From Xenopus tropicalis (taxonomy: Eukaryota > Chordata > Amphibia > Anura > Pipidae): a stretch of 64,000 bases of DNA. A program made the position numbers and the translations under genes. Of this stretch, positions 56,401 through 64,000 are shown piece by piece (position 1 is the stretch's first letter; every line of letters begins with the position of its first letter). The stretch spans positions 6,789,345-6,853,344 of the forward strand of contig NC_030683.2 of the NCBI RefSeq assembly GCF_000004195.4, read 5' to 3'. The notes beneath the pieces are model-generated. The model did no database searches. It saw only the letters and a list, made by a program, of their open reading frames with translations, and was not told the DNA's origin.

Positions 56401-59400
56401 GAATTCAAACATAACTACCTGGTTTGGGGGCACTGAGAGCAACATCCAAGGGGTTGGGGAGCAACATGTTGTCCTGAGCCACTGGTTGGGGATCCCTGGT
56501 CTAAGTCATGGTACATCTGGAGTTTACATTCTATGAGCCATTTAGTGAAAAATTTCACATTTAGACCTGGTGAGAAAGTGTGGAAGGGGGTGGGGTGCTT
56601 GGTGAGTTTGAATTTAAGGCAACATTTATCCCAGACGAACGTGTTTATAATGAGGAGATGGTTCTAAAATCAAAAGTGTCTGTGAGCTTGGTCTATCCAA
56701 GTGCAGGTGTATGGGGAGGGCATGTACATTGTTGTTCTAAGGGTGCCCGTGATTTCTACTCTTAGTGGTGGGACCTGCCAATAATTCTATTAAGGACAGA
56801 AGCTTGATAATAAGTATAATAATCGGGCAATTAATCTAGAGTGTACCGGAGTTTATTGAGATGAGTGTCCTTTCTGATATTTTCCCATTTTGTAAGGATT
56901 GATGGTGATATAGCGCAGTGTTTTTCAACCTTTTTTGGGCAAAGGCACACATGAAAAAAATCACGAGGCACACCACCATTAGAAAATGTTAAAAAATTTA
57001 ACTCTGTGCCCAGCAGCAGTGCCCCCCTAGTACATTGGTGCCCAGCAGCAGTGCCCCCCTAGTACATTGGTGCCAAGAGCAGTGCCCCCCTAGTACATTG
57101 GTGCCCAGCAGCAGTGCCCCCCTAGTACATTGGTGCCAAGAGCAGTGCCCCCCTAGTACATTGGTGCCCAGCAGCAGTGCCCCCCTAGTACATTGGTGCC
57201 CAGCAGCAGTGCCCCCCAGTACATTGGTGCCAAGAGCAGTGCCCCCCTAGTACATTGGTGCCAAGAGCAGTGCCCCCCTAGTACATTGGTGCCCAGCAGC
57301 AGTGCCCCCCTAGTACATTGGTGCCAAGAGCAGTGCCCCCCTAGTACATTGGTGCCAAGAGCAGTGCCCCCCTAGTACATTGGTGCCCAGCAGCAGTGCC
57401 CCCCTAGTACATTGGTGCCAAGAGCAGTGCCCCCCTAGTACATTGGTGCCCAGCAGCAGTGCCCCCCTAGTACATTGGTGCCAAGAGCAGTGCCCCCCTA
57501 GTACACTGGTGCCCAGCAGCAGTGCCCCCCTAGTACATTGGTGCCAAGAGCAGTGCCCCCCTAGTACATTGGTGCCCTGCCTACGGCACACCAGGAAACA
57601 TCTCGCGGCACACTAGTGTGCCGCGGAACAGTGGTTGAAAAACGCTGATATAGCGTATAAGCCCAATATGGGAGCAGGAGCAGCCATCAGACCACTCCCC
57701 CTTGTATTTCCTTTTTAACCTCAAAATGACAATTACTACTGTTTAACCAATCAAAATACCAAATGCTCTTTTTACTTGATATCCATCTATTTACCAGTGA
57801 AACAAACGCTCATGTCCACCTTCCTTGGAAGGGAATTTCCTAATCTGATTGGCTTCACAGTAAAGAGCTGTGCTATGTGTGAATAAATAGCCTCAGTAAA
57901 TGCCCTTTCCTGGGTACCTTGTGTATATTTCCTTTAGTTATAGTATAGTAGTAAATGGCTACTTCTCAGTTTTATAGAAACCAAGGAACAAAAATAAAGG
58001 GCAATAAGGACATCTCACCATCCGTAAGCAATCGTTTGGCTTTGCTCTGGATCTCAGGGCTCAGTTGGAGAGTGTTTTCCAGATACTGTAGAATGTAGAT
58101 ACTGGGGGCAAAAAGAATCATTTTCTGCTCCGCATTTCCAAATGGCATGGGCAGGAGCCAGTCCAGGTTCTGCATGGCTGTTCCCATCAGGTCTCCTGTA
58201 GGAAATAATGTTAAATGGAGCAGAGATGGGGAAATAAACACATGAGTGTATATATTTCTATGAATATCTAAAACCCTATCGAAATCTCTGGGCAGCGTTG
58301 ATTTCTAAAGACGGGGCATTTCCGTATCCACATATCCATTCCCCTTGCCTTTAAAAGTTTAACACCAGCCACAGACAGTGCCCAAGGTGCCAAGTTACAC
58401 CAACTAAATACGAGATTCTAAATATTTGCCAGTGCCTGTAGATAGAAATAAAACAAGGTTCTCCTTACCTAGCACTGTTATGTAAGCTCTCTCAGAACCC
58501 TTCAGAACATTTTCAGGAACTTTCAGGGATATCTTCTCTTTTTTTGAATGGGCTAGAACAGAAGGAAACAGAACTCTCAGGTCTACATAATGCACTGCTG
58601 TGGTGACACATAATACAGAATATGTGGTTCATTTTGGCACATCAAAAGTCCTGAACATGACTTTGCCTTGAGTCCTTGGGGATGATGGTTAAAACAAGCT
58701 AATGGAGAGACAGGCATTGGCCACTTTTAATGCCTTTGATTAAGGCTTGTTTGGATATTGGACAGATTGGAAAATGTAATTGGCCCAGTTGGCAATGGAT
58801 GCAGCCTACGGTATGATGAGTTGGCGGGGGCCGACTGCTTCAGTCACCAATGATTATGGCTTATGGAAGTGCCTGGTTTGGCTCAGCAATTGGATGGTCA
58901 GATCAGGTGACTATTTACCCATCTGGCAAGAGGATCCTTATGTGTTTAGAGAACAGAAATTTCAGTTTATTATCCCCATAAATGAATCTGACAGGTTAAT
59001 ATTGGAAACGCCTGTTTTTGGTTGACAGTTTATTGTTCTACAAAAAAAATTGTATTCCAAGTTTCTGCTTGAGACTATCAAAATGTCAATTCCAGAATGA
59101 AATCTATTCATTGAGAGTGAAGGCTCAAGACTGAAACCTGCTAAGCACAATAACGACACCTTGAAGGTATATACGAAAGTCAATGTAATGGGATGAAGCA
59201 AAAGAAACTCTTCAATATTATATGGTTTGCCCTCTGAAACAGGAGCAAGTCAAATGGTACAAAGTTGTGAGGTTGGAAAGAGACCTGGGCAAATCTCAGT
59301 TTCAGTTTTGGCATTCTTACAGTACATCTGTTTGCAGGACGGTCAGAATGAACCCCAGTTGCCCCTCATACTCAGATAGCGGAGCAGTTTGACTGAATTC

Positions 59401-59590
59401 GACTTTAGAAGATATTTCTAACCCTCCGTACCCCGACCACATCTTACCTTTTGCATTTTGTCTGCAGATCAGAGAGTTGTGAGACTTTTCTACTAGAATT
59501 CCCCCTGGCTGATATAAATCAGATGAAGGCATTAGTAATGAATAAAAGGACCACACGTCTATCATAATCTGCACATACACTATTCTATCC

Positions 59591-59629
<39 letters not shown>

Positions 59630-60378
59630 ATCTATTTATCTATCTATTTATCTATCTATCATCTATCTATCTCTCTATCTATCTATCTATCATCTATCTC
59701 TCTAGGTAGCTCTACCTATTTTGAGGCATATAGTACACTATAAACCACAGGGTAGACCAACCTTTTATGTGGTTGTAGCCACTTTAAATGGAGGGTTTGG
59801 TGGTGCTGCAACCACATGAGAATATATTGTATCTTTCTGCAGTATAACTGCTCAACTACAAATATACCAGTGGCTGATGGGGGCACTCCAGGGCTAAATA
59901 TAATATGGTTGCTATGGAAGTGCTGCTGATCTGGCAAACACTGGAACCAGGCAGGAAGGTACCAGCCTAGGAAAATGCTGACCAGTGATAAATAGTTAGG
60001 ACCACCATACGGGGTTTTCTTTAATGTTGCTATGGTGACTTTGCAATTCTATGATTCTTAGATATTTATATCTAAATATAAACATGGTTTGTGAGGATGT
60101 GCACTGATCAGTGTGTTAGTATCACTTTCAACACATGCTACTAAGCTGAGTAATAGAAAGCCCAACACAATTTGGACCACTGACTACCAAGAAGCCAGAG
60201 ATTATTTAGCGGGGGCTGAACCCCATTTCGGAGATGAGGGTTCCCCTGAGCCGTACCTGCACCAGCAGTGGCTTAATCACAGTGTCGGAGTGACCCTGCT
60301 TGGGCACAATAGGAATCTCATTATTGCACATGTCCTGAGTGTTCAGAGCCTCCGTCCTCACCGTGACGTTCACCTCTC
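44476..60378 (-). CDS. Gene A: paralogous A2M-family gene, C-terminal half; exon 27 not found
   Basis: Fifteen exons continue the A2M architecture from CUB (22') to the stop codon (37'), about 546 residues: CUB first half (22'-24'), thioester domain (25'-30'), second CUB half (31') and receptor-binding domain (32'-37'). All splice phases agree except between 26' (ends phase 2) and 28' (starts phase 0). The intervening exon, about 157 nt in A2M and encoding the W-LTAFVLKTFAQ region, cannot be found in 54628-55570. Joining 26' to 28' directly gives an immediate stop. Gene A is therefore either a pseudogene, carries an unrecognised exon, or is misassembled here. The thioester motif reads GNAEQ. 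The N-terminal half lies right of the window. Confidence 0.85.
44496..44933. other. Gene A last intron
   Basis: Nothing recognisable. Confidence 0.4.
44934..44975 (-). CDS. Gene A exon 36': receptor-binding domain end
   Basis: 42 nt, [14 protein letters not shown], equivalent to A2M TDEFAIAEYNAPCSK. Phase 1 in and out. Confidence 0.86.
45510..45788 (-). mobile_element. Truncated hAT-type MITE
   Basis: Left end CAGTGATCCCCAACC and body (GGCAACATGTTGTTCACCAA) match the 2-295 family. The far end lacks GGTTGGGG, so it is truncated. Confidence 0.7.
46169..46271 (-). CDS. Gene A exon 35': receptor-binding domain
   Basis: 103 nt, [20 protein letters not shown] then [14 protein letters not shown]. 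It matches A2[30 protein letters not shown], the LRP1-binding helix region. Confidence 0.91.
46364..46432 (-). CDS. Gene A exon 34': receptor-binding domain
   Basis: 69 nt, [20 protein letters not shown] then LNE, in the position of A2M LERSNHVSRTEVSSNHVLIYLDK. Donor GAG|GTGGGA is weak but in frame. Confidence 0.82.
46560..46998. other. Probable dispersed repeat in gene A intron 33
   Basis: Ends in GGGTTTACATGTGCTTTAAA, resembling the termini of TTAA-targeting Xenopus MITEs. Contains ACTGAGCATGCTCAGT, a palindromic stretch. The other terminus is not clear. Confidence 0.35.
47249..47339 (-). CDS. Gene A exon 33': receptor-binding domain
   Basis: 91 nt, [20 protein letters not shown] then [10 protein letters not shown]. 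It matches A2M [23 protein letters not shown]. Confidence 0.91.
47340..47718. other. Gene A intron 32
   Basis: Nothing recognisable. Confidence 0.4.
47719..47843 (-). CDS. Gene A exon 32': receptor-binding domain start
   Basis: 125 nt, [20 protein letters not shown] and [15 protein letters not shown], equivalent to A2M SLKYNILPEKEEFPFALGVQ. Phase 2 out. Confidence 0.88.
47925..48140 (-). CDS. Gene A exon 31': CUB second half
   Basis: 216 nt, [20 protein letters not shown] … [20 protein letters not shown] and GSGCVYVQ. Directly matches A2M DTVVALHALSKYGAATFTRT and [21 protein letters not shown]. Phase 0 both sides. Confidence 0.93.
48141..48893. other. Gene A intron 30
   Basis: Holds a partial copy (about 48250-48318) of the MITE at 27275-27463 and a 12-base C run at about 48598. 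Otherwise nothing recognised. Confidence 0.45.
48894..49102 (-). CDS. Gene A exon 30': thioester domain end
   Basis: 209 nt with [16 protein letters not shown] and [19 protein letters not shown], equivalent to A2M APSAEVEMTSYVLLAY and IVKWITKQQNAQGGFSSTQ. Separated from exon 29' by an intron carrying the nearly complete CR1. Confidence 0.92.
49757..50661 (+). CDS. CR1 ORF1: SGNH-hydrolase-like protein (frameshifted N-terminus)
   Basis: The long frame runs 49849-50661. It holds the three SGNH blocks: GDS in [12 protein letters not shown] (about residue 101 of the frame from 49867), GTND in VHIGTNDK (about 155) and the D-x-x-H pair in SPDGLHLNG (about 239-242). An ATG in another frame at 49757 starts [20 protein letters not shown] and stops at about 49873, overlapping the main frame; a 1-nt indel near 49850-49870 probably split the original N-terminus. 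CR1 ORF1 esterases act in retrotransposition; the exact role is not established. No ATG opens the main frame itself. Confidence 0.8.
50649..51584 (+). CDS. CR1 ORF2, first part: APE-type endonuclease
   Basis: Overlaps the ORF1 end by a few codons in another frame. Shows the apurinic-endonuclease motifs in order: LANARSL (Asn), GITETWW (catalytic Glu), [20 protein letters not shown] (Asp/Asn) and [12 protein letters not shown] (Ser-Asp-His). It breaks at 51545-51584, where the frame shifts; the element's continuing sequence ([14 protein letters not shown]) is in the frame of the next entry. Confidence 0.88.
   Translation: MFKLDKGGVGELEFHGKISVDGVGGLAKGCGGGVRGAYSLSDKELPLQGKQSHNCLSSNSPLANVNIRGRSNNLRCMLANARSLSGKLGELQAIACIENYDLIGITETWWDDKCDWAVNLNGYTLFRRDREIKKGGGVCLYVKSDLKPCNKDITNENVESLWVEISVGLKVTKKMIIGVCYKPPRIDEGDEAQLLLQMEEASKLGQVVVMGDFNYPDIDWSNGVAKSEKASRFVNMLNDNFLFQAVQEPTRNDAILDLVISNNNELISNICVGEHLGNSDHNMVSFEIMLQRQRYKGVTKHSILDVQTLPV
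51554..53671 (+). CDS. CR1 ORF2, second part: reverse transcriptase
   Basis: Continues ORF2 in the shifted frame (first ATG 51623). Reverse-transcriptase blocks: [65 protein letters not shown] and the catalytic SIFADDTKL (about 52830-52856). The C-terminal region ([20 protein letters not shown]) is typical of CR1. No other stop until 53671. A single-base indel is the simplest explanation for the break upstream. Confidence 0.9.
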   Translation, partial: NFRRADFASIRASLQCVNWERLFMGLDTEGKWNIFKTLLCRYTQQYIPLVSKERHRKAKPLWLNKSVIVEVGKKKCAFRAFKLAGTAETFIRYKEANKACKKAIRQAKIEMERDIAARSKKNPKLFFNYVNSKKMKQEGVGTLLSRGGTLVDENGEKAEILNSYFSSVYTSEEPDNEGFPCNMPSSSNLATDAWVTREEIQKRLEHVKVNKGPGPDGIHPRVLNELSAVIAKPLHLIFQDSLRSGMVPRDWRIANVVPLFKKGSRSQPENYRPVSLTSVVGKLLEGVIRDRVLEYIAVHNTISLCQHGFMRNRSCQTNLVAFYEEVSRNLDAGMAVDVIYLDFAKAFDTVPHRRLMIKLRNIGLEHNICNWIENWLKDRVQRVVVNGTFSNWTSVVSGVPQGSVLGPLLFNLFINDLEVGIDSIVSIFADDTKLCKTISSMQDAAALQSDLTKLDNWAANWKMRFNVDKCKVMHFGRNNINANYLLNGSVLGVSLMEKDLGVFVDNKLSNSRQCHSVATKANKVLSCIKKGIDSRDENIILPLYRSLVRPHLEYAVQFWAPVLKKDINELERVQRRATKLVKGMEDLNYEVRLSRLGLFSLEKRRLRGDMITLYKYIRGDYRQLGDVLFSHKNNQRTRGHPFRLEERSFHLKQRRWFFTVRAVRLWNALPSDVVMADSVNAFKRGLDEFLINQNIQGYCDTNIYS
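53987..54149 (-). CDS. Gene A exon 29': thioester domain
   Basis: 163 nt, [20 protein letters not shown] then [20 protein letters not shown]. It matches A2M VRNALFCLESAW…VYTKALLAYAFALAGNQDKR. Phase 1 out. Confidence 0.9.
54150..54549. other. Gene A intron 28
   Basis: Holds a short GGAGTCGGAGTCAAAGTCG motif repeat at about 54363-54420. Otherwise nothing recognised. Confidence 0.45.
54550..54627 (-). CDS. Gene A exon 28': thioester domain
   Basis: 78 nt, [20 protein letters not shown] then AGMPQT, equivalent to A2M GGVEDEVTLSAYITIALLEI. Phase 0 both sides. Confidence 0.9.
54628..55570 (-). other. Gene A intron where exon 27 is expected but absent
   Basis: A2M-family genes carry an exon of about 157 nt here (W-LTAFVLKTFAQ… to LLNNAIK). 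I see no similar reading frame on the minus strand. About 350 bases are a CR1/L2-type 3' fragment (54745-55100), and the rest is AT-rich intron with a 13-base C run near 55413. Confidence 0.6.
54745..55100 (+). mobile_element. CR1/L2-type 3' fragment
   Basis: Encodes [20 protein letters not shown] then VLADTLDR, related to the CR1 C-terminus ([11 protein letters not shown]…[14 protein letters not shown]), and ends TTGAACTTGTCTTTTTTCAA CCC. It lies where gene A exon 27 would be expected. Confidence 0.72.
55571..55649 (-). CDS. Gene A exon 26': divergent thioester-domain exon
   Basis: 79 nt, [20 protein letters not shown] then SQENS. The opening matches A2M GYQRQLNYKHYD, but the conserved DGSYSTFG block is replaced by [12 protein letters not shown] acceptor and ATG|GTGAGT donor; phase 1 in, 2 out. 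Confidence 0.72.
56194..56498 (+). mobile_element. hAT-type MITE (right copy), 8-bp TSD
   Basis: Target duplicates GTCTAAGA (56186-56193) and GTCTAAGT (56499-56506). Ends CAGGGATTCCCAACC and GGTTGGGGATCCCTG. Orthologue of 2-295. Confidence 0.87.
56916..57647 (+). mobile_element. hAT-type element carrying an internal 30-32-bp satellite
   Basis: 732 bases between ATATAGCG duplicates (56908-56915 and 57648-57655). Terminal inverted repeats CAGTGTTTTTCAACC and GGTTGAAAAACGCTG. Positions about 57005-57575 are a tandem array of two interleaved unit types (GTGCCCAGCAGCAGTGCCCC… and GTGCCAAGAGCAGTGCCCCC…, each ending CTAGTACATTG). The left paralogue has the empty site with a single ATATAGCG. Confidence 0.93.
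58019..58195 (-). CDS. Gene A exon 25': thioester-domain start, GNAEQ
   Basis: 177 nt, [20 protein letters not shown]. The Cys is Asn as in gene B, and the following Gly is Ala (codon GCG). Seven codons differ from gene B, six of them changing the residue. Confidence 0.92.
58469..58552 (-). CDS. Gene A exon 24': CUB
   Basis: 84 nt, [20 protein letters not shown]…ITVLG; three residues differ from gene B (K for I, K for N, V for I). Confidence 0.88.
59448..59508 (-). CDS. Gene A exon 23': CUB
   Basis: 61 nt, identical in protein sequence to gene B exon 23 ([20 protein letters not shown]). Confidence 0.86.
59586..59704. repeat. (TATC)n microsatellite (right copy)
   Basis: About 119 bases, the shorter counterpart of 4602-4818. 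Confidence 0.93.
60257..60378 (-). CDS. Gene A exon 22': CUB
   Basis: 122 nt, paralogous to 5363-5484. The protein differs from gene B at two sites (NVTV for NITV, PIVP for AIVP). Same splice sites and phases. Confidence 0.9.
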
Positions 60379-60995
60379 CTGGGGGGTGGGACAGACACAT
60401 GAGCAGTTACATAGTGCTATGGTACTTAGTACATATTTTGACTTAGAATCTGAGTTTCATTAGTTACATCTGTATGTTGCCAAGGTGGTGGTAGCTCCAG
60501 GGTCCCTCAGATTGAATAGACTCAAGCTCCATTTATAAGAAAAGGCAGAATAAAGGGGTTGGTTACCATGAGAGGTGCAGGAGGATGCTTGGACTCAAAA
60601 GCCCAAGTGTCATGTCCGACAAGCACTATTAATAGAACATTGACATGTGATTGGCTGAATGCATACTTTGCTGCATCCCTCTAGGGGAAATGCCCTGTAG
60701 CTTGCACACAGAAGAGGCTGAATGGGCAAAATGAAGCTATGTGCAAGATGTAAGGTTTTTGCATGGGAAAAAGTACTTTATTATACAATTTTGCCTCTAC
60801 TATATCGCTTAGCTAGATATTTTAATGCATTTTTACTTTAAAAAACATTGCAATATGTATCCAAATTGTATCCAAATAATCCTGGTGAATTTCACTGGCT
60901 TTAAATCTCATATACAAAAGACTGCTCATTGTGTATCTATCTATAATCTGTAACCCAGTTTTACCACATATACTAGCATGTAGCTTTTCTACTTG

Positions 60996-61999
60996 TGTGA
61001 AAGCTCCTGAGCCATATCTCACCCAGGTTGGAGGCTTTAAGGTTCTATATATATGTGTGTGAGAGCCCCTGAGCCATATCTCACCCAGGTTGGAGGCTTT
61101 AAGATTCTATATATGTGTGTGAGAGCCCCTGAGCCATATCTCACCCAGGTTGGAGGCTTTAAGGTTCTATATATGTGTGTGAGAGAGCTCCTGAGCCATA
61201 TCTCACCCAGGTTGGAGGCTTTAAGGTTCTATATATGTGTGTGTGAGAGCCCCTGAGCCATATCTCACCCAGGTTAGAGGCTTTAAGGTTCTATATGTGT
61301 GTGTGAGAGCTCCTGAGCCATATCTCACCCAGGTTGGAGGCTTTAAGGTTCTATATGTGTGTGTGAAAGCCCCTGAGCCGTATCTCACCCAGGTTGGAGG
61401 CTTTAAGGTTCTATATATGTGTGTGAGAGCCCCTGAGCCATATCTCACCCAGGTTGGAGGCTTTAAGGTTCTATATATGTGTGTGTGAGAGCCCCTGAGC
61501 CATATCTCACCCAGGTTGGAGGCTTTAAGGTTCTATATATGTGTGTGTGAGAGCCCCTGAGCCATATCTCACCCAGGTTGGAGGCTTTAAGGTTCTATAT
61601 ATGTGTGTGAGAGCCCCTGAGCCATATCTCACCCAGGTTGGAGGCTTTAAGGTTCTATATATGTGTGTGTGAGAGCCCCTGAGCCATATCTCACATAGGT
61701 TGGAGGCTTTAAGGTTCTATATATGTGTGTGAGAGCCCCTGAGCCATATCTCACCCAGGTTGGAGGCTTTAAGGTTCTATATATGTGTGTGAGAGCCCCT
61801 GAGCCATATCTCACCCAGGTTGGAGGCTTTAAGGTTCTATATATGTGTGTGAGAGCTCCTGAGCCATATCTCACCCAGGTTGGAGGCTTTAAGGTTCTAT
61901 ATATGTGTGTGAGAGCTCCTGAGCCATATCTCACCCAGTTTAGAGGCTTTAAGGTTCTATATATGTGTGAGAGAGCCCCTGAGCCATATCTCACCCAGG
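60996..61999. repeat. 60-62-bp splice-donor minisatellite (right), broken by a CR1
   Basis: Seventeen units, the last interrupted after CACCCAGGTT by the CR1 at 61999-63940. It resumes at about 63941 and runs off the window. Gene A exon 21' should lie beyond the edge. Confidence 0.92.
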
Positions 62000-63940
62000 T
62001 TACATAGTTACATAGTTACATAGGGTTGAAAAAAGACCAGTGTCCATCAAGTTCAACCCATCCAAGTAAACCCAGCACACCCAACCCACACCTACCAATC
62101 TATACACTCACATACATAAACTATAAATACAACCACTAGTACTAACTGTAGATATTAGTATCACAATAGCCTTGGATATTCTGATTGATCAAGAACACAT
62201 CCAGGCCCCTCTTAAAGGCATTAACAGAATCTGCCATTACCACATCACTAGGAAGGGCATTCCATAACCTCACTGCCCTCACCGTGAAAAACCACCTACG
62301 CTGCTTCAAATGGAAGCTTCTTTCCTCTAATCTAAAGGGGTGACCTCTGGTGCGTTGATTGTTTTTATGGGAAAAAAGAACATCCCCCAACTGCCTATAA
62401 TCACCTCTAATGTACTTGTACAGAGTAATCATGTCCCCTCGCAAGCGCCTCTTTTCCAGAGAAAACAACCCCAACATCGACAGTCTAACCTCATAGCTTA
62501 AATCTTCCATCCCCTTAACCAGTTTAGTTGCAGTCTCTGCACTCTCTCCAGCTCATTAATATCCTTCTTAAGGACTGGAGCCCAAAACTGCCCCCCATAC
62601 TCAAGGTGAGGCCTTACCAGGGACCTATAAAGGGGCAAAATTATGTTCTCATCCCTTGAGTCAATGCCCTTTTTTATACAAGACAGCACTTTATTTGCTT
62701 TAGTAGCCACAGAATGACACTGCCTGGCATTAGACAACTTGTTATCAACAAAAACCCCTAGATCCTTCTCCATTAAGGATAACCCCAACACACTACCATT
62801 CAGTAGATAGTTTGCGTTTATATTATTTCTACCAAAGTGCATAACTTTGCACTTATCAACATTGAACCTCATTTTCCAGTTTGCTGCCCAGTTATCTAAT
62901 TTTGTCAAATCGCTCTGCAAAGCGGCACATCCTGCATGGAACTTATAGTTTTGCACAATTTAGTGTCATCAGCAAATATAGAAACAGTACTGTCTATGCC
63001 CACCTCCAGGTCATTAATAAACAAGTTAAACAGCAAAGGCCCAAGGACTGACCCCTGCGGTACTCCACTAACCACACTGGTCCAATTAGAAAATGTTCCA
63101 TTTACCACCACTCTGTGTACTCTATCCTTCAGCCAGTTCTCTATCCAATTACAAATATTATGTTCTAGGCCAATATTCCTTAATTTGATCATTAACCTTC
63201 TGTGAGGTACTGTATCAAACACTTTAGCAAAGTCCAAGTAGATGACATCAACTGCCATTCCAGCATCGAGGTTCCTGCTCACCTCCTCATAAAAGGCGAC
63301 TAAATTAGTCTGGCAAGATCTGTTACGCATAAAACCATGCTGGCACAAACTAATAGTATTGTGAACTGCAATGTATTCAAGTACCCTATCCCTTATTACC
63401 CCTTCCAAAAGTTTTCCTACTACTGATGTCAGACTAACAGGCCTATAGTTTTCAGGCTGAGAACGGGATCCCTTTTTAAATAACGGCACCACATTAGCAA
63501 TCCGCCAGTCTCTTGGCACCATGCCAGACCTCAATGAATCCTGAAAAATTAAGTGAAGAGGTTTGGCAATCACAGCGCTCAGCTCATATAATACCCTGGG
63601 ATGAATCCCATCCGGCCCTGGACCTTTGTTTACCTTTACATGTTCAAGTCTCTTTTGAATTTCCTCCCGAGCGACCCATGCGTCAGTAGCTAAATTACTA
63701 GAACTGGGCATATTACAAGGGAAGCCTTCATTATCTGGCTCCTCAGATGTATAGACAGATGAAAAATAAGAGTTCAAAATGTCAGCTTTTTCCCCGTTCT
63801 CATCAACCAACTTACCCCCCGGTGATAATAAAGTTCCCACCCCTTCTTGCTTCATTTTTTTACTATTCACATAATTAAAAAATAATTTAGGATTCTTTTT
63901 ACTCCTAGCAGCAATATCCCTTTCCATTTCTATTTCTATT
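61999..63940 (-). mobile_element. 5'-truncated CR1 inserted in the minisatellite
   Basis: Minus-strand copy very close to 51878-53821. Its tail is (ACATAGTT)n at 61999-62026. It retains the reverse-transcriptase region from [20 protein letters not shown] to the end, with two single-base frameshifts (near 62928 and 62535). Both flanks are minisatellite units, so the insertion point is exact to a few bases. Confidence 0.92.
62142..63927 (-). pseudogene. Truncated CR1 ORF2 reverse transcriptase with two frameshifts
   Basis: Three successive frames (63927-62905, 62956-62498, 62510-62142) together cover the RT domain, including [17 protein letters not shown] and SIFADDTKL. Compared with 51554-53671, one base is lost at QDAAALQS and one at QRRATKLV. 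The endonuclease part is absent through 5' truncation. Confidence 0.88.
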
Positions 63941-64000
63941 TTGGAGGTTTTAAGGTTCTATATATGTGTGTGAGAGCTCCTGAGCCATATATCACCCAGG
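63941..64000. repeat. Resumed splice-donor minisatellite at the window edge
   Basis: One unit (GGAGGTTTTAAGGTTCTATA … CACCCAGG), identical in design to 60996-61999. The array is cut by the window end. Confidence 0.9.

Larger units (their letters stand above)
56186..62000. repeat. Right copy of the segmental duplication
   Basis: Counterpart of 1-6735, containing gene A exons 22'-25'. It lacks the L1-like body, the CR1 3' fragment and one MITE found on the left, and carries its own hAT-type insertion (56916-57647). The duplication continues beyond both window edges. Confidence 0.9.

Noticed and set aside
57035..57616. Frames reading [14 protein letters not shown] on plus and its mirror on minus
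   Set aside because: Internal satellite of a hAT-type element.

Overview
This is vertebrate nuclear DNA, almost certainly from a clawed frog (Xenopus). I infer that from small exons with GT-AG introns, CR1 retrotransposons ending in 8-bp TATGTAAC-type tails, many hAT-type MITEs with 8-bp target-site duplications, and abundant intronic minisatellites. No prokaryotic operon, CRISPR array, tRNA or rRNA is visible.

Two protein genes are present, both on the minus strand and arranged head to tail. Both belong to the alpha-2-macroglobulin (A2M) family of secreted broad-spectrum protease inhibitors. Gene B starts at 41264 with a signal peptide. I could place 25 coding exons in phase down to 2702 (about 1026 residues, MG1 to the start of the thioester domain); its C-terminal third lies beyond the left edge. 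Gene A enters from the right edge. Its exons from the CUB domain to the stop codon run from 60378 to 44476, and its N-terminal half lies beyond the right edge. Exon numbers used here are local, counted from gene B's signal-peptide exon, and gene A exons carry a prime.

The left end of the window (1 to about 6735) and the right end (about 56186 to 62000, plus the last 60 bases) are paralogous copies of one segment carrying exons 21/22-25 with their introns, so the two genes arose by tandem duplication. In both genes the thioester cysteine is replaced by asparagine (GNGEQ and GNAEQ instead of GCGEQ), which suggests an ovostatin-like inhibitor without covalent trapping. Gene A also lacks a recognisable exon 27, and the flanking exons are out of phase without it.

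The introns are loaded with tandem repeats: a 60-62-bp minisatellite built from the exon 21/intron 21 splice donor (5740-6735 and 60996-64000), a 56-bp array (12653-13620), an 11-kb array of 82-bp units that each carry a G-quadruplex motif on the sense strand (14674-25820), a 44-45-bp array with higher-order structure (27753-32288), a 15-copy 42-bp array (35446-36074) and TATC microsatellites.

Mobile elements include a nearly complete CR1 (about 49757-53821: SGNH-type ORF1, then endonuclease/reverse transcriptase ORF2 with one frameshift), a 5'-truncated CR1 that has landed inside the right-hand minisatellite (about 61999-63940), an L1-like fragment, several CR1 fragments, eight hAT-type MITEs and several foldback elements. 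Comparing the two paralogous segments gives natural empty sites that date several insertions relative to the duplication.
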